This document shows positions 43,239 to 53,597 of a stretch of 64,000 nt of DNA, piece by piece. Position numbers and translations under genes: made by a program. The DNA is taken from assembly GCF_003171515.1 (NCBI RefSeq), contig NC_089392.1:248001-312000 (forward strand), written 5' to 3'. The notes under the pieces are model-generated. The model was given only the letters and a program-made list of their open reading frames with translations. It had not been told where the DNA came from and did no database searches. Numbering within the stretch: the stretch's first letter is position 1; every line of letters starts with the position of its first letter. The DNA is from Pyrenophora tritici-repentis. Its lineage: Eukaryota; Ascomycota; Dothideomycetes; Pleosporales; Pleosporaceae.

Positions 43239-43497
43239 TCAAATACATCCCCAAACCCCCCACCGTCCCCTAGCCTCGCCCCTATCCGGCCTCTTCTTCC
43301 TATTCTCCCTAGCCTCACCCCTATTCGTCCTCTCCATTTCCACATCCACCGCCCTCCTCTCGTCTTCCATCTGCCTCTTCTTCGTATCTTGCTGCATTTT
43401 GGCTTGGATTCGTTCTGTGGCTTCGTCCGAGGGGTAGGTGTGGATGTGCAGGAAGCGTGTTATGCGCGCGAGAAGGGGGGGGGTTAATGAGGGGCAT
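43239..43497 (-). pseudogene. Small gene with a one-base homopolymer frameshift
   Basis: From ATG 43497 the frame begins MPLIN and runs into nine consecutive C (minus strand; G9 on plus at about 43475-43483). Beyond it a different frame reads clearly as protein: LLARITRFLHIHTYPSDEAT, then a charged helix (QDTKKRQMEDERRAVDVEME) to TGA at 43239. One base fewer in the run would make a single 85-residue protein; the span of 259 nt is exactly one base more than a whole number of codons. It may be a sequencing error, a real frameshift allele, or an artefact of an unseen upstream exon. The family is not recognised; the Arg/Glu-rich helix after a short hydrophobic start suggests a small organellar or membrane-associated protein. 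Confidence 0.45.
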
Positions 43498-44405
43498 GTT
43501 GTTGGATGGGGTTTGTGTGTTGGTGGTTTTGGATGGGGTTTATTTGTCGGGTAGTTTTGTTAAGTTTTATGGTTGGGTTGGTGATGTTGGTTGTTGGCTG
43601 TTGGTAGTTGTGTAGTTGAGTTTTGTGTGTTGGTGTTGGAGTTGTGGAGTTGTGGAGTGTGAAGTGTAAAAGTTGGATTGTTGATTCGCACGTGAGTTGG
43701 ATATTTGTTTGCTTGATTGATTTGCGAACAACTCGGGCTTTCTGTGAGATAAGATTCGGGATTAGGTGTAGGGAAATGTAAAATTAATATAATTCTAGTG
43801 TAAGAGTAGATAGGGTGGTGAACCATGGTTTGCGCACTTGGTTCGCTGCGATGAGCCTGCTACCACATAATTCACTACCACACAAGCGCATCCGCCCTTT
43901 AAGTGCCCTTGGCCCTTTGGTTCACTAAATCGTCTTTTGGCTAACCTCTGACTTAATTATTGCATCCTAAACCCACAGATTTTCTATCGTCGTTACCACG
44001 CATATCTCATCATCTTCGCATGGCATCCCACCTTCTCTTGCCTATGTACTCACTGGTCGGCTCCAAAAAAAACAGAACCACGGAACATCTAGAGCTAACG
44101 AACACATTGTCGCATTTCCTGCGAAGATATTCTGGGGTTCAGACATGATCCATTTTAATGAGTCTTGTCGCGAAATGCTCCATACTAGCAGAGAAAAGCA
44201 TGTGTTATGTAGGCCTACGATTGACAATGGCCATGGACAGCAAAACTTGACTTGCTTGCTTCACATGCCGCACACTTCAAAGTCTCGCCTGCATGTTTCT
44301 GGTGTGAAGGCTGGCGGTTGAGACAAGTGGCATGGGGACTTTGTATATCTCAGGTTGCGCGTTGCTAAAACTCATTAACATGATATTTCTGAACTTACCA
44401 TTAGT
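43498..44405. other. Intergenic
   Basis: G/T-rich low-complexity DNA at 43500-43660. A lone CTTGACTTGCTTG word at about 44248 resembles the MITE ends seen elsewhere but has no partner. No gene seen. Confidence 0.4.
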
Positions 44406-46007
44406 ATGACCGCACTAATGAACAACATAATCGATTCGAGTGACAAAAGCAGGACTTTACGAGGATATGCAGTTCCCAGGGGGTTACACAGGCGCAGTGA
44501 AGAGCTGGATGATGCCGTTCATGATGACGAAGCGGATTTCGATGAGCGGTTTAGCTGGGAGAAGAGCTCGATGGAGTTTGAGCCAGGCACCGAGGATCTT
44601 GATACTGGGGTGGAGGATAGCAGGGCATGGCTTGAAGAGTTAGCTGTAAAGGAGGAAAGGAAAGGTTCGCTCTTGATTGCTGATATGGGGAAGTGGGCGT
44701 GCGAAACATATCAAAGAGAGATCCTACAAATGCGGACCGTCAAACCAGGCATGAATACCACTATTCTCGACCAGATCCGCAAGGGCGAGTATCCTCATGA
44801 GAAGAAGGTTGAAGATCTGCTCGCTCCGCTACGAGTACAGGAACTACCACCCGGGACAGAAGAGTCGCAGAAAGATATGATTAAAGTCACGCTTGACTGG
44901 AACAAGCGCGTTTCCAGACAAGAGGAAAACGCTGAAGCGCGACAGGATTTCATCGCTGCCTTGAAGGAGAGGACAAAGGCTGTTGACAAGGTCCTCGCTA
45001 TTGTAGGAGACGAAACCAACATTGACCAGTTCGACAGGGTAGGTCAAAGCGGCATTCTTGAGCCTTCTCAATGCGGACTCTTAAGAGCCATCCATGTGTA
45101 CCGCCCGGAAACCAGAACATTCAAGCACCAGAATCCGTTCGACATGTTGCTCCTCATGTGGGCGCATCTACAGAATCCAGACCTTACTGTTGAGGATGAC
45201 TGGATTTATCTGTCGTACAAGGTCTTAAATGGAGAGGAAGAGCTGGAGATTCGATTCGAGCGTGAAGAACAGGAGCGCAGATTCCAGGAAATGAGAGAAG
45301 AAGCGATGCGACAAGGTGACCAGGTTGGACTGATACTCTGTACTAAGCGATGGAAAGCCTACAATAGAAAGATTGCAGAAACTGCGCGCCAAAATACCAT
45401 TTCCAAGATACGCTATATATGCGGCGAGGTGAGGAAGATGGAGCTGGATGGATTACTTGGTCTTAGCATCCTACAGTCCGCACAGCAATGTGCAGCGCGA
45501 AACGTTCTTCCAAAAGACAGGATCCCGCCATGGACGCAAATGCTAGATAAATGTGACAAAGCAGACGAAGGGCTGGATGAGAAGTTCGAGAAGTGTTTTC
45601 CGGATTTGGAGGCTGTCTCCGAAGTAACATCAAACCGTGTCCGAGAGATGGCGACAACCCACGACATGGTCTTGACGCGCACACTCAAGTTTGCTGGCGC
45701 AGATCTCGTGGGAATGGATGATGCGGCAAAGGAGCACGTGATTCAAGCACGGCTGACTGATCCTGTGACGGCGGGCCTGATGAAGCAGACGTTGTTCGAT
45801 GTGTTGGAAATGCAAGTAGTTGCCGCGCAGATGCTCAGACATGTCCGCGTGATGGATGACTCATTGAATGAGTTGTTAAAAGCGACAAAGGCAAAGTGTG
45901 AAGAGGTTGAAAAGTTGACGCTTGTGGCTGATTATGACGAGAGAGTGGAAAGTGGATATGTGGAAGAAATGGAAGGGGTGGATATTGAGGAGGCGGAATT
46001 TGCGTAG
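44406..46007 (+). CDS. Unrecognised acidic, helix-rich protein
   Basis: A 533-residue single-exon protein. I do not recognise the family. The composition is strongly charged and predicted largely helical: an acidic N-terminus (ELDDAVHDDEADFDERF), an amphipathic stretch rich in KEER/EEREQ (about residues 270-310, REEQERRFQEMREEAMR), and long Leu-rich helices near the C terminus (LMKQTLFDVLEMQVVAAQML). The tail is acidic (GYVEEMEGVDIEEAEF). There is no signal peptide or membrane span. The coding character is clear from length and even codon use. The ATG at 44406 is the first in frame; in-frame Met residues follow within a few codons, so the exact start is open. Confidence 0.72.
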   Translation: MTALMNNIIDSSDKSRTLRGYAVPRGLHRRSEELDDAVHDDEADFDERFSWEKSSMEFEPGTEDLDTGVEDSRAWLEELAVKEERKGSLLIADMGKWACETYQREILQMRTVKPGMNTTILDQIRKGEYPHEKKVEDLLAPLRVQELPPGTEESQKDMIKVTLDWNKRVSRQEENAEARQDFIAALKERTKAVDKVLAIVGDETNIDQFDRVGQSGILEPSQCGLLRAIHVYRPETRTFKHQNPFDMLLLMWAHLQNPDLTVEDDWIYLSYKVLNGEEELEIRFEREEQERRFQEMREEAMRQGDQVGLILCTKRWKAYNRKIAETARQNTISKIRYICGEVRKMELDGLLGLSILQSAQQCAARNVLPKDRIPPWTQMLDKCDKADEGLDEKFEKCFPDLEAVSEVTSNRVREMATTHDMVLTRTLKFAGADLVGMDDAAKEHVIQARLTDPVTAGLMKQTLFDVLEMQVVAAQMLRHVRVMDDSLNELLKATKAKCEEVEKLTLVADYDERVESGYVEEMEGVDIEEAEFA

Positions 46008-46358
46008 TGGGGGAATACCGAAATCCGACTGATACTATAATCTGACCGCTCTAATCACTTTGTTGTTGCGAAAACAAATGAAGCACCGCCATTGCCGGTA
46101 TTGGTGCGATGTGGAATTGACAAAAGCCGTTGGGCAGGCACTAAGGCGCGGTGATGTGAATGGCGGAGGGTCGCTGGGGCGGATAGCCGGATTCATGTCG
46201 GAAAAGAACGGGACCCATGCCAAGCACAAAACTTCTCACCAACTATCGCAGTCCTATCTCCGTTTGCTCATTCTCAATTCAATCTCAACCTTCACCTTCA
46301 TTCGACCACCTCTCCACTCTCCACTCCCCTTTCGCTCATACCATCCATATTAGCGATC
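46008..46358. other. Promoter side of the phosphate carrier gene
   Basis: A CT-rich leader with TCTCC/CCACTCCCCTTTCGC tracts directly precedes the start codon, typical of highly expressed fungal genes. Nothing else is seen. Confidence 0.4.
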
Positions 46359-47566
46359 ATGGCCACTTCTCCCCCTCCTACCGCCACGGGCTCTTCCAAG
46401 GTTGACGCCGCAAAGGCCAACCTTGCGGCCGCCGACCCTACTGCTCCCACTGGTCTTGCGCTGTACTCGCGATTCGCTTTCGCTGGTGCCGTCTGCTGCT
46501 CCGTCACCCACGGCGCCCTCACACCCGTCGATGTGTATGTTGTGTCGCCCCTCAATGGCTTGGGATACCGCAATGGCTGTGTCGCACATGTTTTTGCGAC
46601 AGCGGCCAGGTATTGAAAATGACGCCAGAATGCCAAGCTAACAACTCCCCAGCGTCAAGACCAGGATACAACTTGACCCCGCCAAGTACAACACCGGTTT
46701 GATCGGTGGCTTCAAGAAGGTCATCTCCACCGAGGGTGCCGGCGCTGTCTGGACTGGTTTCGGTCCTACCGCTGCTGGTTACTTCCTCCAGGGTGCCTTC
46801 AAGTTTGGTGGTTATGAGTTCTTCAAGCAGCAGGCCATCAACATGGTCGGCTACGAGACCGCCTCAAACAACCGTACCGCCGTCTACCTCGCTGCTGCTG
46901 GTGTGGCTGAATTCTTCGCCGACGTTGCCCTCTGCCCTCTCGAGGCTACCCGTATTCGTCTTGTCGGTGACCCAACCTTTGCCAACGGTCTCGTCGGTGG
47001 ATTCACCAAGATCCTGAAGAACGAGGGTGTCGGTGCTTTCTACTCTGGTTTCGGTCCCATTCTGTTCAAGCAGTACGTACCGGCTGTGTCCAAGCCAATA
47101 TCCCCCACCTAACACCACACAGGGTTCCCTACACCATGGCCAAGTTCGTCGTTTTCGAAAAGGTCAACGAGGCAGTCTACACCGTCGTCGACAAGAGCAA
47201 GACCTCCTCCGGCATGCAGACCGTCTACAACTTGGGTTCCGGTCTCATGGCTGGTTTCGCCGCCGCCATCATCTCCCAGCCCGCCGACACCATGCTTTCC
47301 AGGATTAACAAGACCAAGGGTGAGCCCGGAGAGGGAACCACCAGCCGTCTGATCAAGATCGCCAAGGAGCTCGGTCTCCGTGGCTCATTCGGTGGTATTG
47401 GTGCCCGTCTCTTCATGGTCGGTACCTTGACTGCTGGTCAGTTTGCCATCTACGGTGACATCAAGAAGGTAAGACTCTATTTCCAGGATTTGCATAAAAC
47501 GTACGCTAATTCGCTCCCCAGGCCCTTGGTGCTACCGGTGGTGTTGAGATTGCCAAGACCAACTAA
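46359..47566 (+). CDS. MIR1: Mitochondrial phosphate carrier
   Basis: Four exons: 46359-46534, 46653-47072, 47123-47468 and 47522-47566, giving 328 residues. All junctions are GT-AG and in phase; the first intron splits the TPVDVVKTR signature. Three mitochondrial-carrier repeats carry the signatures [18 protein letters not shown] and [28 protein letters not shown] opens the first repeat as in phosphate carriers, and [10 protein letters not shown] and [11 protein letters not shown] are diagnostic for that branch. The protein imports phosphate with protons across the inner mitochondrial membrane for ATP synthesis. The last exon encodes only 14 residues ([14 protein letters not shown]), easily missed by frame-based calling. 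Confidence 0.93.
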
Positions 47567-48025
47567 ATGTTTGTCGCGTGCGATGAGGAGTGGCGGAGGA
47601 GATGACACCAGGACAGCCATGGCGAGTCTCGATGTGGGCTTGTCATCACGCAAAAGTCTGTCTTTTTTGCATAATGGCTGGCATGGATTCGGTTTGATAT
47701 CACACTTTATCTTCCATATGTGTTTGCGTTCCTTTGCAGCCTTCAAATTAGATCTTGCTTCGCTTTGTAGAGGGCGATATCATGTAACAGTACGATCGAG
47801 TAGGAATATATGCTGCAGAATAGACCCAACTCATAATCTTAGACTGGTGTTAGATGTGATGTATTGAGTGCGATGGGATGATATCATCACTATCTCATGG
47901 GATTTGGATTTGCCGTCTAATATATGTCTAGATTTACCATCTAATATATGTCCAGATTCTACCGTCTAACACATGTCGAGATCCTCTGATGCGTCTCCAG
48001 ATACTGTCAAGTCTAGAACACCCCC
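47567..48025. other. Convergent intergenic region with 24-bp tandem repeat
   Basis: Lies between the 3' ends of the carrier and the amylase. It contains the tandem repeat at 47906-47978. Confidence 0.45.
47906..47978. repeat. 24-bp tandem repeat, three copies
   Basis: Units at 47906-47929, 47930-47953 and 47954-47978 share (A/G)GATTT(A/G)CC(A/G)TCTAA and (T/C)A(T/C)ATGTC. The third has one extra base. A fourth, weaker unit may start at 47979. Confidence 0.75.
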
Positions 48026-49614
48026 CTACTTCCCATAAACATCCGCATCAAAGTTTGTAGGAAACTGCTCCCTGCCCTCGGCATCCCCCCTAACCCAAAC
48101 ACTAACACTCGTGCCCGAACACCTAAACACCCCGTACCCCTCCTCATCAATCTCAACCTCGCCCTCCTCCCACCCCAGCAAATCCGTCCACTTCTGCCCC
48201 GCATGCATCTCCCCCACGGCCATCTTAATCTCGCCCGGACCCGCATTACTCATCACACAAGCCAGACCAGCCTTCTTATCCCACGTACCCCTCCTTACAA
48301 AGCCGATGCAGTTTGCCTCGTTGAAGTAGTCTTCCTGATCGCCGTACGCGAAGAGTTTCCTTGCGAGAATCAAGTCTGCGAGTTTCCCGCCGCAGGACGC
48401 TGGTGTCTCGTGTGGTTCAGCGAGGCCGTAGAGGTCGCCGTAGAAGGGGCAAGGGTAGCCGTCACATCTGAGTAAGATGAGCGCATACGCGAGTGGTTTG
48501 AAGAAGCCCTCGATTTTCGTTTCCATGACCTGGCCGGGCTGGGTGTCGTGGTTGGTAACCACAGTCACGGCGTCCGTGGGGCGGATTTTCACAAGCGTGT
48601 TATCAAAAACCGTTCGCAAATCTGCGTTCTCGGTTGTTGATAAGGTGCCGAAGTTGTTCAGGAGCGGGGAGTCATAAAGGGCGAATTTATGCGCCATTTG
48701 GTCGAGCCAGTCACTCATGATTTGCACGTCTCCGGACCAGAATTCGCCGACGACGAAGATGTCGGAGCCGCATTGCTCGCGCAGGTTGTCGATCCATGTG
48801 TTTGTGAAGCGGGAGCTAAAGTGCTGGACGGCGTCGAGGCGGAAACCTTTGAGGCCGAGCTCTTTGGTTATCCACACACCCCAGTTTTTGACGTCTTCTT
48901 GCACTTCGGGGTGCGAGTAGTCGATGTCGGCGAACATCATGTAGTCTGCGTTTCCTTGCTCGTCATCGACAGAGGAGGACCAGCCTTTGTTGTCGCCGAG
49001 GATCTTGTAGATGGCCTTCTTTTCGTTGGCTTGGTTGTAGTCTGTGCCGGAGAAGTGCTCCCAGTGGTACTTTTGCGCGGAGTACTGGTCGCCGCGGCCG
49101 GGGAAGTCGAAGCCTAGCCATCCTTCTATCTCGTATGCTTCTCCGACTTCTTTGGTTCGGTCGTTTTGGTCGACTTCTACGACGCGGCATTTTTCTGTCC
49201 TGTCGGCTCCGGCTTTGTGGTTGAGTACAGCATCCCAGTAGAGACCTACACCGTTCTCCTTAGCCACTTTGGCTAGTTCAAGGAGCTCGTCTTTGGTGCC
49301 CCATTTCGTGCCTTTGCCACCCTTTTGGTCGAATTCACCAAGATCGTAGAGGTCGTAAATGTCGTAGCCGACACCCTTGGGGTTGGCGGCCTTGCAGCCA
49401 GGAGGCAACCAGATGTTGCTGATACCGATGGCCTTGAGTTTGGGGACTTGCTCGGCGAGGCGTTTCCAGTGTTTGTGGTCATCTGGAACGTTCCACTCAA
49501 AGCCCTGGAAGAGGGTTTCGTTCTCAGGTGTGGGTTTCTGTTCTGGGCAGTGTGAGCACCGAGTCATGAAAGGAGGGGTTCAACATGACATCTTCACCTA
49601 CCTTCTGAAGTCAT
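48026..49614 (-). CDS. Intracellular alpha-amylase, GH13_5 type
   Basis: Two exons: a 13-nt first exon (49602-49614) and 48026-49542, separated by a 59-nt intron (49543-49601; GTAGGT...CCCAG), giving 509 residues that begin MTSEEQKPTPENETLFQGFEWN. The contiguous frame instead starts MTRCSHCPEQ, which reads through the intron; the spliced start joins smoothly to the conserved block. GH13 landmarks are IWLPPGCKA, DAVLNHKAGAD, GFRLDAVQHF (nucleophile Asp), VVGEFWSGD (acid/base Glu) and TVVTNHDTQPGQ (third acid). It has no signal peptide and resembles bacterial-type cytosolic amylases (GH13_5) of fungi, which act on internal alpha-1,4-glucans such as glycogen or cell-wall glucan precursors. Confidence 0.92.
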
Positions 49615-50402
49615 GATTGCGATTGGGTTATCGTTCTGTAGTCAGCACCCTATCTGAGTGTTCCAGGAATAAACGTATATCAAGAGTGAGAGTCAAAAGT
49701 AGATTGAGAAAGGATGTATTAAAGCAGATGGCAAATCTACCCGAATTCTCTAAGTGAGAAAAACTTTCCGAGTACCATGGTACGTATTTATGTCATTCCT
49801 ACAACTGATAGCGCGCGCCCAAGCCTGAGTTTGCGTGGAACGGATCAGGTTTGTACGTATATCAAGTACCCTGCATCCGTGTTTGTTCCTAGGGTGCATT
49901 CAAGAGTTTTGTGAATGGTCTGGACACAAGTGGGTCCCGCGCTGTTCAACAATCACTAGCAATGACGTCAGCTTACATTTAACATCCCGCGGACCTGCGC
50001 AACGCGGCAGATGTATTTTGAAATGTGAAAGAGTGAATTGCGTCAAAGTTAGACAGTGACAGTACATTGTACGCGATTAAGCTCCGGACGGCAGTCGTCG
50101 ATGCGGAGATTCTGTGAACGATCGTCGCTACTGACAGCGGGGGAAGTGCAGTACAGACTAGGCCGAATCAAGCAAGGTATGCTGCTCACTCCCGACCTCT
50201 CACTTGATTGGTATACAATGCGATGTATTGTTCATTCACTGTAAAGGCTTAGAAAAGTGGATGCGCTAGAAATTCACTACCTCGTCAATGTCCGGTGAGG
50301 CATGAATTCACTTCTGCATTGTTGCCTAGCGCGCTTCGCCACAAGCCCTTACCCTCTCTCATCAATTCTTCCTTCATTATCAGCTACCCTCTGACCACAA
50401 CT
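49615..50402. promoter_or_regulatory. Divergent spacer of amylase and OGFr-domain genes
   Basis: No gene seen. The two start codons are 788 bases apart. Short open frames here lack motifs. Confidence 0.35.
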
Positions 50403-51653
50403 ATGGACAGAGCACTCAACAGTCAAGAACAAGAGAAGGTGCGCAGCGCACGCGCTAGTTTCTTCAACACCAGACAGCCAACTTCTACTTCTTCCTCGCA
50501 ACCAGAGTCAACAAACTCGACCTCGACTAGTCAACCCCAAGTCAATAAACGAAGTCACCAAGAATACGACACTCAACCCATTACTACCACACCAAATAAG
50601 CGCACCAAGATGTCATTCTTCACTACCACAGCAAACAAGCGCGCCAAGATTTCATCCTTCAAGACTCCAAAGGAACCCATGGACGAGGCTGCATCGAAGA
50701 GCCAGATCATCGTTGACTTCTACGAACCCAACATCGGTGCCCCAGATAGCCTTGGTCGCACGCAGGCTGAGATCCTCCAATGGTCTGATGACCAACTGGA
50801 ATCCTCTCACAACTACATCCAGATGCTCTTCCCACTTCCGGAGGGATCACCTTACAACAGCGCGGCACCAATAATCGATCTAGACGTCATGCAAGCCTTC
50901 CGATCGCGACCTGAGCTACGCCAGCAATTGCGTCTAAGCTTTGAGCGTATGCTCAAGTTCTACGGCTTTCGGGTCATAGACAAGTCGGATTATGAGATCA
51001 AGCAGACCCCCCATGAGTTCCGCCATCAGTTCAGCCATGAGTTCCACCATGGGTTCCGCAATTGGTCAGATGCTGAGATCCACCAAATTATTGGCACAGC
51101 ATCCCCCGATTCATTGCTTGATACAGTGTCAGGCGTCGCCCGCCAGGAGACAGTGAACACTGGTCATAGAACGGCAGCAACACGAGACGAGGCAGAGCAA
51201 CAGAAGACTGAGACATACACGGATGCCCCCATCGATGCGGATTCCTCTTCCACAAACGCAGAGCAAGATGTCGCTTCTCCAGACTCAATCCCGTACCACA
51301 TCGTTTGCTCGCCTGATTGGGACGAGCAATCCAGGCACTGGAATGTGCACTTCAATCACAACCATCTCCGCATTACGCGCATCCTCCGCTGTCTCCGTAT
51401 CCTCGGCCTGCAGGACGAGTACAATGCGTTCTTCACGGCACTTGAGCATATCTCCACCGACACATCCAACCGCATTAGCAATAGGAGCAAGGATTTCTGG
51501 TGGCTAGCTGTGACACGCCCGCTATACGAGGTACCTGACGGCAGCCGCATCAAGTGGCTGGAGGACTGGGAGAAGGAGCAGAAGAATCTGAAGTCGGTTA
51601 GGTTCGACGAAGATATGGAGGATTCAGAGACGGAGGATTCGGAGACGGAGTAG
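50403..51653 (+). CDS. OGFr-domain protein
   Basis: A 416-residue single-exon protein. After a Ser/Thr/Gln-rich, basic N-terminus with a short internal duplication (two copies of NKR(T/A)K(M/I)S(F/S)F) comes the opioid-growth-factor-receptor conserved domain (PF04664): FYEPNIGAPDSLGRTQAEIL, WSDDQLESSHNYIQMLFPLP, then LRLSFERMLKFYGF, with its last part WNVHFNHNHLRITRILRCLR much later. The domain is split by an insert of about 120 residues of low complexity with HEF(R/H)H repeats. The C-terminus is acidic (EDMEDSETEDSETE). In fungi this family has no settled function. The upstream in-frame ATG-like extension from 50295 falls in the leader; ATG 50403 (MDRALNSQEQEK) is chosen. Confidence 0.82.
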   Translation: MDRALNSQEQEKVRSARASFFNTRQPTSTSSSQPESTNSTSTSQPQVNKRSHQEYDTQPITTTPNKRTKMSFFTTTANKRAKISSFKTPKEPMDEAASKSQIIVDFYEPNIGAPDSLGRTQAEILQWSDDQLESSHNYIQMLFPLPEGSPYNSAAPIIDLDVMQAFRSRPELRQQLRLSFERMLKFYGFRVIDKSDYEIKQTPHEFRHQFSHEFHHGFRNWSDAEIHQIIGTASPDSLLDTVSGVARQETVNTGHRTAATRDEAEQQKTETYTDAPIDADSSSTNAEQDVASPDSIPYHIVCSPDWDEQSRHWNVHFNHNHLRITRILRCLRILGLQDEYNAFFTALEHISTDTSNRISNRSKDFWWLAVTRPLYEVPDGSRIKWLEDWEKEQKNLKSVRFDEDMEDSETEDSETE

Positions 51654-53597
51654 ATGGGTTGGGGTCAAGGGCGGTGTGGTGGCGCACAGCAAGATGTGTA
51701 CATGCACGCAAGTGTCGATTGTGGTGGTATTCCCCAACTTTTCTCGGAGATATCTCGCTACCGGATTAGGGTAGTGGCTGTAGGCATAAACAGGTTTCTA
51801 AGCGTACCAAGACTCTCACTGTAAGCACGACCGTTTACCCCACCACGTGGTCAACAAGCATCATTCTTGGAAGGTTCTGACATTACCACGTTTGCACAGT
51901 TTGCCGGAAACGTGGTTTTCGGTTCTCTAGTCATGATATAGTGTCTTTAGACTTGCATTGTCTCGGGCGTTTCCATAGAAATGATAATGTAATCACTCTT
52001 GAACTCTGTCTTTTAGCAACATCATTACCAATTGTATTAATTATTGTAGTCTAAAAAGGTGGTATCCTTCAACAATCCAACTCACCTTGCCCAAGCCATA
52101 GGATTCAGCGAACCACGTAACCCACTCCTTCGCTTACAGATCCGTATACACCCTTGGCATCCGCCACACTCCTCGCCCGCACATGCAAAACACCACACCG
52201 ACACTAACCAGCACCATTACCAGTTCAGAAAGCAGCTACAAAACTATAACCTAATATCCTCCACCAGAGAGAAACCCAGAACTGCACACAACTATAATCC
52301 CCCCCATTCCTCCCATTCTAACTAGCACAACCCTCACCCTCCCCTTCCCTCCCCAAGACCAACCTTCTCAATCAGTTGTTATCCACACTGCCACAACTAC
52401 CCACCTCAAAAATACATCACACTTCCTGCCAAACTAAAAAAAAAAGGGCTGTCAGACTTGGCATCGTAAGCCACAGTCCTCACGGCCAAGACATGAGGCT
52501 TGATTACTACAACGATGAGATTGGACGGACGTTGTTGTCACGAGCGCTAGTTTGGCGGGAGGAAGGGTCTTATGATGGATGTTCTGTGGAGGATTTGAGG
52601 GGTGGAGGTGGGGTGGAAGAAGGGAGAGAAGAGGAGAGGTGGTGTTAGTGGGTCACGTGCTGGGGGCTTATTGGTGTGTAGGATTATAGGAGGGAGACGG
52701 GGGGGTTGGGGGCTTGATAGGGAGATGTGGAGACGGTGGTGGAGGATTTGGAGGAAGAGAGGCGTAAGTTGCGTGTGTTGGGTGAACGGTGAGGTCAGCG
52801 TTATTGTGGGTGTTCAGTTGCCCAGTGAGTACGAGAGTGGCTTGGGTTTAGAGGGCGTAGAGGAAACCAGAGTAAGGCGTCCTGTAAGATGAATCCTACT
52901 GGAGTTAGCACAAGCACCTCCCATCGAGCATGGCTTGTCTAGGAATATTGTCCTGAGCGTAGTAACAAACCTATCGCATTGGCCTAACCTGCCTCACAAC
53001 AAAGAGAACACTGCACCTAGCAGAAGTTGTAGTTAAGAAAATATCTCTCAAGCATCCTCAAATCACACAAAAACAAAACATGATCTTCACGGCTTTCTCC
53101 ACACTGCCACAATGCTCGAAAAACAGGCTCATCAACACACGACCCACGCCAAAAATGCTTACACATACCCTCCTGCTCCCCATCACATTGGCGTCAAACG
53201 CCCACTCTTCATGTCCCCATGACTTCAATCGCCTGTTTTACACCGAAACAAGGCATATGTAGTTGATCCTCCTGATGTCAAGGGTGAGATCATGTGGGAG
53301 GTAGACCGTGGCGGGATCGAGTTGGGAGCTTCATTTGGGCAATTGCTGGTGGGAAGTTGGGTGGGAGTGTGGACTTGGTAATCAGCCAAGGCGTTTCTGG
53401 GGGTTGCGTAAAGAGGGTGTTGAGATGGTGTAGGAAGGTTAGGGGTTTGGGGGTGTGGGATATCGGTGTAAAGGGGAGGATATAAGGAGGGTTTGCGCTG
53501 GAGTAGAGATGGATTCATCAAGTATCTTCCTCTCTCTTGTACGCAAGCCAATCTACTCTCCAACAACCTTCCACCAGACCCAACACCACCATTCAAA
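51654..53597. other. Intergenic, gene-poor
   Basis: About 1.9 kb without a supported gene. G/A-rich low complexity occurs at 52590-52760. At 53149-53400 two adjacent frames read like protein: MLTHTLLLPITLASNAHSS (signal-peptide-like) and, shifted, YVVDPPDVKGEIMWEVDRG, possibly a decayed small secreted protein gene. A TATAAGG at 53481 and the CT-rich leader before 53598 belong to the spherulin-like gene. Confidence 0.4.

Noticed and set aside
44245..44275. MITE fragment with CTTGACTTGCTTG
   Set aside because: Only one end-like word; no inverted partner or target duplication.
48689..49117. Plus-strand 142-codon frame inside the amylase gene
   Set aside because: Antisense shadow of the GH13 coding sequence.
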